64,000 nt of DNA from Urechis unicinctus. Its lineage: Eukaryota; Annelida; Polychaeta; Xenopneusta; Urechidae. A program made the translations under genes and the position numbers. The stretch covers positions 43,911,543 to 43,975,542 of the forward strand of contig CM067358.1 of assembly GCA_034190875.2 (NCBI GenBank), read 5' to 3'. Below, piece by piece: positions 10,601-22,595 of this stretch; the stretch's first letter is position 1; every line of letters begins with the position of its first letter. The notes below the pieces were generated by a model. It was not told where the DNA came from. It was given only the letters and a program-made list of their open reading frames with translations, and did not search any database.

Positions 10601-13540
10601 AATAAAATGCTACTAGCTATCGAACCAGTTGCGAATACAACTACCTTTGACTATAAAACTTTACCTACAAGCATTGATCAATCAATCAACGGTGCTAGTT
10701 ATTATCCATATAAAGCCACGATGTCTTCCCAAGACATAATCCCGAATTCGATGTTAAGCATGTTTTATCGGCAGGTCAAACGCCCAATATAATTGATCCA
10801 AAAAACTAATACGTTACACAAAAAACCCACGCTGATTGCCGATGTCCGCTTTTGACGGATAGCTGCCAAACGCAATTTTATCACGTAACAAGGGGTTGCC
10901 AGGCGCCGGTTTTTACTGTTTGCCGATCAGCCAAGTAAAATAAAATGAATTTGTTCCCTAGTCTAAACTCAGTTTCATCTAGCATTATTGATAGGCATCC
11001 AACTGCACACGCGTGCTATAACTTAACGTCTCGAGTTTTGTCTAATCTGCGTGTTTACGCTTGGGATCACTTATGGCGCTTATCTATCAAATCCTCATTT
11101 GGTTTTTTTATAACCTAATTAAAAACGATGGGATTAGTACAGACTACTGCTGCTGCATTCTTTATCAGATCATACAAATAACGCCACTCTGTTGCCTAGC
11201 GGCGAGTTCATTAGCATTTTTGGGTATGCCATTATAAAATAACACACTTTGCACCATGTGGTAAATCTGACATTGCACCTTACCGAAGATCTGTAAAACC
11301 GGATACTGCGAACGGCGACCAAAACTAATGCAATTTTGTATATCATACACTGACGAGCAATTTAGGCTAATCAGTATTTGAACTAGACTTATTCGCCCCT
11401 CGTGACAAATCTGCCTGTCCTAAATCTGTAAGCACGGTAATTTATTTGCTATTGATTGTTCTTCCAAAGTAAAATGATTTATTATGTCAGGGTCTAAGTA
11501 AGTTATTTACAATTTATTTGGATTATGGAATCTTACTAGTTCGTCGGAACATGTGTAATTTACATTTTTAAATGCATAAAAATATCTTACAGCAATTATA
11601 GAGCGAAATAGCATAACATTGTTTTTAATATAATAAACCTAAGACTGTAAGATGATGGGACGTGATTAGGTGTTAGTACTTATCAGACACTCTGTCTAAA
11701 CGCACGATTTCGCCATGTAAAAGCTTGAGAGAAGGTTTTGGATATTATCTCTGCTGGGTCTATTTATAAATAAACAAGACGGTGAGATAAATGCGGATCA
11801 TCTCAGTAGTATATAGTATCAATAGAGGCTGACGACATGCGATATATGTGTCCTGCTCCTTGAAATTGTAAAATGAGAGAGGAAAAGGCCTGACATAATT
11901 GCAATTGAATGTCTTTTTCTACCGTCAATAAATATGTGTTGTTAAAGATTCCAGCGATGAATTAAATAATATGGCTGTCTGACTTCTAAGCTACACCGAC
12001 AACTCCAAACAGCTGCGTGCTCGTACGTTGAGAGAGAACAGCATTTAACAGCATAAACGGCCGAAGACTGTTCGACCATGCGTAATTAAATGTTGGCACA
12101 TTTTGCTCTTTCATTGGCCGATAAAATTCCATATGCAAACTGTATGCCGAGATGACATTTATGTATAGGCGGAAACCCATCACCGTTATCTCCAGTAATG
12201 TACGTTGTAAAAGCTGAGTGATCGGCTGCTCTTAATGCAATGATGATACGTCGCAGGGTTTTTTGTAGCGCAAATATGTCAATAGCCTAATCAGTAGCTA
12301 TTGAGATAGCAAAAGATAGACTGACACCTGTCCAAATATGATCAATGCATCGTTGACCTATAGCCGTCTAACATATGGTTTGGGTACAATAAGTATGCGC
12401 GGGTTGTTTCTGCATAGTTGTGTGGTCAAAATACCTTTGGGTGACTGGCGGGCTCATTAGCACCGGTTTCCGCCGATTTTACCACCCGTCAGTCCCTCTC
12501 AATTAGCTATTCTAGTTTTGCGAAGTATGACTGACAATTTTAGGTAATATCAGATGATCTATATTTTATTCGGTCGTTTACAGATCACGTGTTAGCAGCA
12601 CGGACTGGCATAATTCTTGACAAAGCAAATGAATCAAAGTCCAAAGGACACACATTATTGCAGAAAGCTACAATAATTTTCATTCAAACAGCTCTCGTGG
12701 CAGTCTTCACATAGTGTGCATTCAGTTATGTTATAAGACGCTTTGCCAGCGAAAACCTGGACAATTGTAACAGGACTAAGTAAGTAGGGTACCACAAACC
12801 GATAAAACTATATGGATTCAGAGGTTTATAGTGCTATTATATCAAGCACAACAAAGGCGTACATAGTCAATGGGTCCTTGATGAACGACTCCTGGGAGTT
12901 TATATCCTATGTTGAATGTTATTTAGCTAGATGTAGGTCAGAGGTTCTGAATTTTAGCCACACATGGTATTTGCTAAAGAAAATTTATAGAATTCATTGT
13001 CTGTGTAATAATGTACCCAATCGTACATGATAAGGGTACCCGAGGTCGGTTTGTGTAGCTTGTAAGTATATAGATGTCTTATGTAGAGGGGTATTTTAGT
13101 GGTTTTTGCATGAACCGCATAAAGACCGGAATTCGTTTAACTGTTCTAAGTTGTTAATTCATTACACTTGCAGCCAACGCACTTTGATTTACGCCAATGC
13201 AAATCTATTATCATTTGCGTATTTAAGACGGATTATTTGTGACCTAAAGTAAGGACCTAATCTTATTTCAACAAACATATTTGGGTGTGACGACATTAAG
13301 GATTATTTGGTAAATTTGCGTGATTTTGTACTTTGATAAAACCTAGATGCAGCTTTACCATATTCAATAAATGTAATTGTTACTAAGGGTAAAAAAACAT
13401 TAGATTTTCGGCAGCGATAAATTTTAGTCCAATCAAACGTTTTGACGATGATCGATAAACTAATCACAGGTAGCGAAACGCACCTAATTCGTAGTAAACA
13501 TAAGATTTAGTATCACAAAAAGTAATTGACGTCGGATAAT
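7680..13540. other. No recognisable gene
   Basis: Nothing recognisable in about 5.9 kb. A GC-richer pocket lies at 8335-8470 with a short open frame beginning MAMSLLRLG, with no identifiable domain. The longest open frame is 111 codons (7966-8301, -). Others (8616-8885 -, 10523-10792 +, 12812-13030 +) are short and unrecognised. Confidence 0.5.
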
Positions 13541-13559
13541 AATATTGTCGTAACGTGAT

Positions 13560-13930
13560 CTGTAGTGTTGAGATGCACACGATACGCACTTGTAATAAAG
13601 AAGACTCGAACTCCAGGTGTAGGATTAATAACAACTTGAACTTTATTTAACTGTTTTCAACTTTCGAATTTTCGATGTTACTTAGCCTAAATTTAAGCGA
13701 GAGAGAAGTGTTGAGCTCGGAGGCCAGGGGAGAACTGATTTTGAAATATAAGTTGCTTCCCTCAACGACTAAGGCACGCCATCTCAATTCTCATAGGACA
13801 TGCCGTAGCCAGGTCTGTGAGGGTTTGGGCTTTCGGGCGTTGCCTGGTCAGGAAGATAATGTGGCTCTGGAATATGGGGTATTCATGAGGAGAGGGGTGG
13901 GGGGGGGGAGTGGCAGGTAACATGTAGGTC
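13560..13930. other. GC-richer block with G-tract
   Basis: This block stands out from its AT-rich surroundings. It includes an AATAAA word near 13594, an 81-codon open frame at 13675-13920 (+) and a guanine run at about 13898-13913. The composition suggests an inserted element, perhaps an LTR or other retroelement end, but no diagnostic coding motif is visible. The family is unknown. Confidence 0.25.
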
Positions 13931-15149
13931 ACTCGTGGATCTGGGAAACTGGGGTTTATAATTAATATAAGCTGTAGAGGGTTACTCCATCAACTGATGA
14001 CTGAGAGGGTACGTTATGATGAAGTGTAAGTTTGGTATGAATTTGGCACTCAACAATATGCTAATGGACAGGAAGAATAAAATGCGCGTTTCCATCGCAC
14101 AGAGAAACAAAACATAGGTCGCTTAACGCACGATACAATATTTTTCCTTTTAATGGCATCATCTACCTAATACAAGTAGTGCAGGCAACTTCTCTCTGCC
14201 TGGTGCAATTGATTACGCCTTTGGCTGAAGTAAACTACGCCCATTAATTCGTCTTTGGCTGGTGGCGCAGGTTTGCTTATTGCTGCTTGCAAACGTCAAC
14301 AAGCGAGATGAAACAATTTTGCCTCTTGCTTCCAATGTACGATCCGACTAATTACTAGGACAATATATCGTTATTGCAGCTTTGCACCAAAAACATACAA
14401 AAGGAAGCACATGCATTTATTGTCACTTTTCCTTCTACTCTGTTTGTGAATGTGGTTATCTCAGGTTTCTGGTGGACAAGCTGACGGTCGTTATTATCAA
14501 CATCCAGTGGATGGCTTATAGGTATGGAGAAAATAAGTGACCGCAAGTATTAGGGGCCCAAACCATCAAACAGGTTTTGCTGCTGAATATACAGGCACCA
14601 ATGCAAGCCTCCGAATCCAAAGCTTATGACATAACTTTCTATAGTTCTTTCTTTCGATCGAGAGTTGTGTCTACCTCTTTGCTTATGATATAATGTATAA
14701 AAAAAAAGAAGATGTCTGTTTTACTTATATAACATAGCTTGCCCTCTGATTGGGCACCATTAAAAGACCGTTATTATTACGATAGCGGAATTGTCGGATT
14801 GTAAATCAGATGCAGCAGGATTAAGTACAATTAACGTTCGATGTCACTTAAGGGTATCCACGCGTTCCCGGCGTGATATCCCGTTATGCTGCGCATAGAG
14901 ACCTCTAAATTTGATAGCGTATTACTTTTGCCGTCGGGGTTAATGTTTGGACGCGCAAATCATGTTATTATCATGCTTTTAGTTTCATTAAAGTTTACTT
15001 TCTTATATAATCGTTTTGGTTTATTCGTGTTCTATTGCTCTGTAATTTCATTGCAATTGAACATTCATAATTCTGCACCTTGTGTGCCTTACATACATTC
15101 TGTCGAAGCTATATCTCATCGATCTGTTCAAGGATTCGAGAATGTTTAG
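13931..15149. other. No recognisable gene
   Basis: AT-rich, with short unrecognised open frames (14355-14546 -, 14886-15149 +). The plus-strand one encodes a hydrophobic peptide, but its hydrophobicity follows from T-rich codons and is weak evidence of function. Confidence 0.4.
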
Positions 15150-18038
15150 TAATTACCAGCCTGATACCACAAACCTGCACACAACAATAGGCACTTAAAT
15201 TGTAATGTATATTGCTGCCGTAACTTTGCGGACACTCAACACCGTCGATGTAACTCTAATGTGCCAGACAATCTACCATGTCTAAAAATTTTGGGATATA
15301 GAACATTGCTCCACAATTAAGGTGTATAAACAACAAACCAAATGTGGGTCATGCCAATGTCTTCTCTTGGTCGCCACGTTATATTATCAATACGAAATCA
15401 TAACATACCCTGCAAAACTTATGACGACGAACCACAGTAGTATACAAGTACGCATGTTTACCTATTTTGTGATTTACGTCACTGACTGAGAGATGCCATC
15501 TCATACATGTGTCATTGATTTGTACATTTAGCACATTTGCAAGTAATGACGCAAACATACAAGCGTAACAGCTGTCGATAATTTCATTCACGTAATAAAA
15601 TGCCTTCGGCCTAGATTTGATTATATTCATAACAACGTTCAGCATCGCATAATTGGTTACGGCTGTCGAATTATTCCATTCTATTAAACAAAATGATAGC
15701 CGTAATTGCAAATTGAAAGCGTATTTTCAGTGGTGCGTTTCTGCAGAAAGCGTTTAGATGATGCTTGTGTATGTTTATCGCTTTTTATTGATCATTCGTA
15801 GTTACATACATTTAACGATCACAACCAACCATAAAATCAACACGATGACCAGGTCGCCACTAACTATGTTCTCGTACTAAACAACCTTTTTAACCTTGTG
15901 GGCATATATCGCTGGCTCGATCGTCTTTTAAAGCCTTCGCGATGACGTGTTTGCAATGTTGTTAGCATTTTGTATAGCTTCAATCGAATAGATTAACTCG
16001 AATCAAAAGGTCAACGATTTTTAACACATTAAACAGCCATGTTCATTGTTGTACAGGCGGGTCATTACGACAGATAACTATTTCCTCTCCGTTTCCTTAA
16101 TAATATATAAATGAGAGAAACAATATTAGCTCAGTTCTCATGCTAACCACGTTTACTAGATTGCTGACATCGCAGCAAGTCAAATATTTATGATTGAATT
16201 CATACACATGTCTCTTGCTTCGTTGCGCTCGGCTACAGACTGCATTTACCAGCTTATCTTGAGCCGCGAATTATTACAACACAAAGCTTTTACGATTTTT
16301 GAGAAGCACTTTATTTTGACCTGGTTTTGAGGTAGTGATTTGTCTAATGTGATATCGACATTAGAGAGTTAAAGGAACATTTTCTAAACCTGCCGTTGAA
16401 AGTATTAACATAATGTGTATTAAATCCACCGTTACTTATGTTGAACTGAGATATTTCACAGATGTTAATCGGTGTCTACCTATACTATATCACCGAACGA
16501 CTTTTCTTAGAACATACTTATGGTTCACATATTTCAACAATATCCATTTCTTGATCCGTAATGTGCTACGAAGGTTTCCCCCTAATATGGGTTTTAAGGT
16601 GCCTCAAATGAACTGATATTAGACAGGGCGGTGATGTATTATACTGCGGATGTCCTGGGAATTCAGATGAGGAAATAGTGTAAAATAAATTCTGCCCTGT
16701 GGTAAACGTATTAGGTGGTGGCTGTTGATAATGCATGACCTTGCAAACATCAACTGCATCAGTCTTCAAATAGATCAAAAACTCGATGGAAGGGGCTGTT
16801 GGCGCTGTTGGTGTTGACTATGATACCCTACAGATGGCAGAGAACTATTATAGTGTTCGAATTTGCTGCCCATTCAACCGCAGTAATGATCAATGTATCA
16901 TCATATTATCGATATTAACCCCCTTTAAAAGCCAGAGATTTGTCGGTACCAGGTTTTCCAATTAAACATTTCATATAGTGACTTTAAAACATATGCAACA
17001 ATGCAACAAACGTATTCTCAACCCACCAATTTTTCAAATGCATTACCATTATCAATGCAACATATAGATGCACAATATTGTTTGCAAACAAAATAGATAT
17101 TTACCCAGGAGGTTCTGCAAATATTCCAAGCCGACTAATTTATGCAAATAATATGTTTAAATGCTGACGGGTGCACGAATGACGTAAGCAAAAGTTATTT
17201 CAAAACGCTGTCAACCCACAAGCTCAACACTTGAGTAAGATTACATCAATGTAGTTCTGGTAGGAGTGATGTGATCACTCGGACAGATCTGATATAGAGT
17301 AATAACTAACTAGGGTCACATCAATTGCCCTGATACGAAGAAAAACCGAGCATTCGTCAGCCAAGTAGCTCTCGTCATTTGTGCTAATAAGGGCCAGTGA
17401 TTGTGCGCAATAAACAGGCAGAGCTCACTGCATTCGGTCCAATTCCACCCGTGATTGATTTTATCCATGCTTTACATGATGCAATATTTAGTTCCAATAT
17501 ATCCAGCATAAGTTGTAATATGAGATAATCGCCAAAAGTTTATTTTTTCATATGCTAGTGTGCATATTAAACATTTGTAAATGTTACTCACCTAGTCAAA
17601 ACTGTACAAAAAGACATCTACCACTTTTGACATTGGAGATTATAAGCCCGCTGATTTCTCCACACACAGATACCAGTATTGGGGCGTGGAATAATTATGC
17701 ACAAAGCATTCTAAGACATTTAATAAATAACCACAACCGCAGGAAGATTGGCATTCATTATATCAATATAATCCAAATTAGCTTAAATAAAAAAACCTTG
17801 AAGCGTGCACCCCAATTACGTTCGGTGGAGACCAACAATCGGCATTGCCAGATGATGTTTGTATCCACAAACAGTCGTCTGGTGGAATTTACCCATCACA
17901 TGCAACCAGAAACGTGAATATTTCATGTTGCAAGATATTTGATTTGATTCGCTGATGGGTCGAGTAGCATGCATGAGCTGTGGAAGGAATTATGCTTCAG
18001 AATAAATATGCGTACTAAGTCACTGTTCCAGTTGGCTC

Positions 18039-18557
18039 GTGGCACCTCGCCTTATCTATATTGGCTGCTTGTTTGACGGATCCGATCTCTCGCCACACAC
18101 TTTTAAACTTCCCTGCTCAAAGGGAGCAATATGTTATGAATATATCTATTCCTGTCTACCAATATGTGCAACATCGGAAAGTATTATGGGCTGCAGTGCG
18201 GTAAATCTAAAATTAATGCTTCGGAGTGAATATACAGTATCCTCGTATCCCAGGCATTGCTCGAGTGCTGCATTTGTGCGGAAGCTGATAATATTTCACT
18301 TGCTATTTATTTATGAGGTCATATATGAGGCATCACTCAAGGAACTCTTCAAATGCCTGATGTATAGACAATTACCGGAAATATTAAAATACAAGTTGAA
18401 TGAAAAGACGAAGGCCGATTTGAAGACATGTTGCATCCGTCCCAATTGTATGCCTTGTGTGATATTTACCCGTTTTGCAATTGTCATAACAAGAGTGCGT
18501 TGGCAACCTGCGACACTTCACATGTCAGCCCCGCAGAACAACAATTTGCACAGTTAA
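18039..18557 (+). CDS. Unrecognised 172-codon open frame
   Basis: The longest non-repetitive, non-transposon open frame in the window. For sequence this AT-rich, a rough stop-codon estimate gives fewer than one such frame expected by chance in 64 kb, so it deserves a look, but it is not proof of a gene. The translation is cysteine-containing with a hydrophobic stretch around residues 92-108 and no domain I recognise. Its last third matches DNA at 53,470-53,720, but that copy has a one-base indel in the region and a different open frame. This argues against shared coding constraint. No promoter, splice sites or poly(A) signal could be assigned. Confidence 0.2.
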   Translation: MAPRLIYIGCLFDGSDLSPHTFKLPCSKGAICYEYIYSCLPICATSESIMGCSAVNLKLMLRSEYTVSSYPRHCSSAAFVRKLIIFHLLFIYEVIYEASLKELFKCLMYRQLPEILKYKLNEKTKADLKTCCIRPNCMPCVIFTRFAIVITRVRWQPATLHMSAPQNNNLHS

Positions 18558-18888
18558 ATATAAACGGTCGCTGGGAGCACAGATAAAAGAGGTTAAGAAA
18601 AATTAATGGATCAACCAGAGAACGGGTGTATCCATATGAGATATCATATGGCAATGATACTTAATACAATTGCCAATCATGAAACGAATTGCGTTTATTT
18701 ATGCTTGGGCTGCTCCACTGCGTCGGCAAAATTGTTTCTCATATACTTGCAAGTGCCAAAGGCATTTTAGGTTTGTGCGTCACTTAACCAGGTCGCTCCG
18801 ATCGCCCTCGGTTTGTGGTAAGTGATTTATTCGCTGAAGGCAAACGATAGCTTTATGAAAATAATACTTTGTGCATAGGGCCATTGAA

Positions 18889-18986
18889 TATATATTATAT
18901 ATATAGAAGGCATAATATATAGCTAGAGATAGAGGATAGAAATATAATATAGAGATAGAGATAGCATCTCTATATATCAGGGCCAT

Positions 18987-19022
<36 letters not shown>

Positions 19023-19059
19023 TATCTATATATATATATAGATATCTCTATATATAAGA

Positions 19060-19112
<53 letters not shown>

Positions 19113-19147
19113 TGATATATCTCTATCTCTATATCTCTCTCTCTCTA
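18889..19147. repeat. TA/GATA-rich palindromic microsatellite block
   Basis: Long TA runs are interleaved with GAGATAGAGATAG and its complement CTATCTCTATCTC, so the block is rich in inverted repeats. The phrase AGGGCCATTGA occurs just before (18,877) and inside (18,982) the block, so part of it is a tandem duplication. Confidence 0.85.
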
Positions 19148-19334
19148 TTTTGATATGCCCAAGACGTCTACCCAATTTACCGTGCACCAAATATTTTCTT
19201 GCTTACAAGACAACTGCTCAGCGTCAGGATGCTCGATAAAAAATTGCTTTGCATGGCTGCATTTCTTATCATATGAAACGTTAACATATCCAACGTTATC
19301 AGTTATGTCTGGTTGAATCATTACATATGATGGC

Positions 19335-19335
19335 A

Positions 19336-19369
<34 letters not shown>

Positions 19370-19378
19370 CGCGCACGC
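19335..19378. repeat. (TG)n-(CG)n alternating tract
   Basis: About twelve TG steps run directly into CGCGCGTGCGCGCACGC. Continuous purine-pyrimidine alternation with a CG-rich end is the classic composition for left-handed Z-DNA. Confidence 0.85.
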
Positions 19379-21689
19379 AATAACATTGGTTATTGCGCGT
19401 ACTTCACTCTTTCTTGGTTTCATTACACATGACACCAATCAAACCCCTGGAATCAATTGACCTAGATGTGCCTTATTAAGACTTATTTCAAGAAGTATAT
19501 GATTCAATTGGACTAAACTAAGTGGTATTATTTGTGGGGGTGGAGGAATTGAACGACTGTCATTCAGTTTGCGTTAACTATCCCGTGATAATATACGGGT
19601 CGGATATGTAAGACGAGAACACAAGGTAGTCACTCAGGCTATATTCGGTAAGTATGGAAGATACCAGATATTATTTATACTAGAGTTGCACCACTAATAC
19701 ACGAACCTAAAGTCGCGATCGAGAAAAATCTGAACATCACGAGACTCATGGATGGTCATCCTAAGATTCCCACAGTATTACAAGATACAAGTTAATACCT
19801 GTTGTAGCGGTTGTGCATATTTATATTACGTAATGCGAGACAGTGCATAAAGGTTTCAGAAAAGTATCGGGAACGCGCAAGTTCTCCGGTTTAATCATTT
19901 ATGCTATTGATTTAGCGTTAGTTAGGCCATATAACGATGATCACAACTTTATCATTTTACGAACGAGGGCTTCTAAACATGGACAAATCTCAGCCGTTTC
20001 ATTATTGTATGGTTAAGCATATAATGCACTACCCGAAGTGTTGATATGGGATCCTGACATGTTCGGTGAGATTATGTACATACGATAACAATTTGTATGA
20101 TTGGATAGCAAACTAACATCCAATCGGTTTCTTAAAAACGCCCAGACATGAGTTGAACGACGCACGAGTGATGTGATGCAACAGTGGTACATTTTCGTGT
20201 TGTTCGACACTGCCAATCTGAGTGCCCTGTTATAAAACAACATGGCCTGATGTATAAATATATCGTGTGCTAGGGTTGGTTTGAATTTCAGGCAGCTATA
20301 GGCAAATTGATGTGGAATATTCAGTTGCAAAGCACATGGTTTGTTGCTTCACCCCTTACAGCTCACTGAACACTCATACCAGTCTAACACCTTCATTCTT
20401 CCCCCCTCAACTGCGCAGACACGTATATCTCCTTTGAAATGATGTATCCTATACATAAATCATTTGGGTACTGAAAAAACGTTGACAGGCTGGGAACCGA
20501 TCCCGAAATGGTTTTGAAATGCAGTGCTGACGTCAAATTTCTTCGGCAATGAACACTAACATTGGATAATGTCATGCAACCCTTTGTGACGTCGAAAGAT
20601 CAATTTGACGTAGAAAATATCAAGCGCTGATGTTTGCCTAATTAACTCTGTGTGTTGCTCATTATGATGTGTACATATTCTTATGGCGTTTCGCACCAAT
20701 TGTTGCAGAGCTAGTTGTCGCATTGTTGGTTGCATTACTCTGGCAAGCTGCTGTGAATTAAAAAGGAATGAAAACTTCTTGCTTGGTATTCAGAAGCAAA
20801 TGACTCAGATTACTTCAGGGTCTTTAATTGTAAGTAAGTAATTATAGGTTATTGTAAGACTGTTTTACTTACATTTGCCAAATACGTGTATTTTCATAAA
20901 TCTTCACATTGTGAATATGTGACGCTATATGCAAACAGTTAGTGACGCCTAAACTTATCTCATTGGTAGCACACGCATCCGCAGTTTTGTTTACCAAGTT
21001 GCCTTTCTCAAATATAATCCATTATTGGTATTATCCGCACATTTAACATATGCACCTATTGCTGGTGTCTTTTTCTACGTTGGTTATGCGTGCACATTGT
21101 GTGACGTTACTCACGTTGATCAAGGCATCTATTCGACGTACCACACTTTAGACAAGACATACACCAGACAAGTGTTAGAAATATATTATTTGAGTTTCTA
21201 CGGTTTTAATTCCGTGAAACATTCCACAAGTATGTTTTTTGTTTTTATTCAACCCTACGTTAACCTTCACTCAGCGATTTCATCCAAATTTTCTATGAGA
21301 CGGAGGATATTGAGATGGATATACGGACTAAGTATACGTCTAAAAGCGTTATATAGTTTATGGGAATCTGTGTTTTCCATGTAAATGAGAAAACGGATGG
21401 GCGATGAATAGTATCAGATATAAGTAAGACAAACAGAGAAGAAATGTGGCAAGGGTTTCAAGGCTGTTTAAGACGGTCTCAGCTAGTGTGTGGACTACAA
21501 GATGTGGCCAGAAGTGCGATTTGTGGAGTTGATGGGTGCCAGTAGGGAGACAGAAGCGAAACAGGACTTAAAGGTTTTATGCCTTAAATGCAGAAAATTG
21601 GTAAAGTTGAAGGGTAGGATGAAGATTGCTGCTGTATGCTATGTCAAGAAACCCATGGACAAGGACCTAACACCTTGTGGTGGAAAGTA

Positions 21690-22170
21690 AAGGAGGATGA
21701 GTCGACGAAGGCGGTCGAGGAAGGCAGGAACAGCAGGGCAGCAGCGCGTAGAACCTGGTTGGTAACACGCCAAGCGGACCCACTGGTTTTCGGCGACTCA
21801 TTGCTATGAGGATCAGTCCTTTTATGAGCGGGGGAAGGCGAAACAGGTAGAAAAAGATGGTTTCAAGGGCGGTGGTTAATAGGGTTAGGCGGAAAGCGGA
21901 GGCGTTCGCCAAGGACGGGAATACAGTTAGGGTGGTGCTGGCGGTTGGGACGAATGATATAGGGAGAGTTGTTTGCTCAGATTGCAGATTACCAAAAGCG
22001 ATTCCCCCTAACCATATCGAGAAAGTCTACGAAGCAATGGGCGTTAGTCTCTTAGATACCTACTCGTATCTTATCTATAAGCCGCCCTTGTTCAGCCGCA
22101 CTAGGAAGTGGTACAGGAGAGGGTGGGGTGGAATTAGTTCTCCAAACAGATTTGATGCAGATAGTATGGA
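21690..22170 (+). pseudogene. LINE ORF1 with SGNH/esterase-like domain, decayed
   Basis: CR1-group LINEs often carry a first ORF with an SGNH (GDSL) esterase domain. Here one frame reads TRQADPLVFGDSLL, with the GDS block at 21,792-21,800, then a TGA stop. In another frame VRVVLAVGTNDIGR follows, with GTND at 21,947-21,958, about 50 residues on, the usual spacing of these blocks. Further on AMGVSLLDTYSYL resembles the late part of the fold. Upstream frames hold cysteine-containing peptides (for example CLKCRKLVKLKG) that may be zinc-finger remnants. Several frame changes and stops show it is dead. It is joined closely to the C-terminal end of the LINE's second ORF at 22,290, so most of that ORF is deleted here. 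Identification rests on two short blocks plus context. Confidence 0.6.
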
Positions 22171-22289
22171 TTTACATGACATACAACAAGATTGTGTCTA
22201 AGTCTTTAACAAAAATGCTCGGAACATTGCAAATAAGATGCCAGTGTTAGAGGCAGCAGTTAACACCCAGATAAATTACTAACAGCAGA

Positions 22290-22595
22290 AAGGCGGGCTA
22301 CCAAGCTCGTAGCCGGTATGTTTGAGTGCGCGTGCTCGGACTCATAAGGCACGCCGTCTCCAAGGGGACCTTATAAATGAATACACCATATTCAATGGTG
22401 TAGATGATATACGTAATGACGTGTTATTCAGCTTGCCAGTGCTAAGAACACCATGATATAATCTAGGGAAAGGACAAATTATGAAGAAATAGCTTTTCCA
22501 TCGCGTTAAGAATCCATGAAATAATTTACCAACCAACATACCAAGACAATTCAATATGTAATTAATGTGATTTTTCAAAATCTACTTCATTAGAA
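22290..22595 (+). pseudogene. LINE reverse-transcriptase C-terminal tail (c1)
   Basis: Peptides spread over several frames match, in order, the tail that follows the RT domain in CR1-like LINEs: ATKLVAGM near 22,300, YTIFNGVDDI near 22,380, FSLPVLRTP near 22,430, and NLPTNIPRQF with VINVIFKI near 22,530. The same first motif, as KLVAGMSALG, occurs in copy c2 at 48,975. Multiple stops and shifts are present. The end of the match at about 22,590 is followed by sequence shared with c2 and c3, so the 3' end of the LINE sits at the same place in all three copies. Confidence 0.7.
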
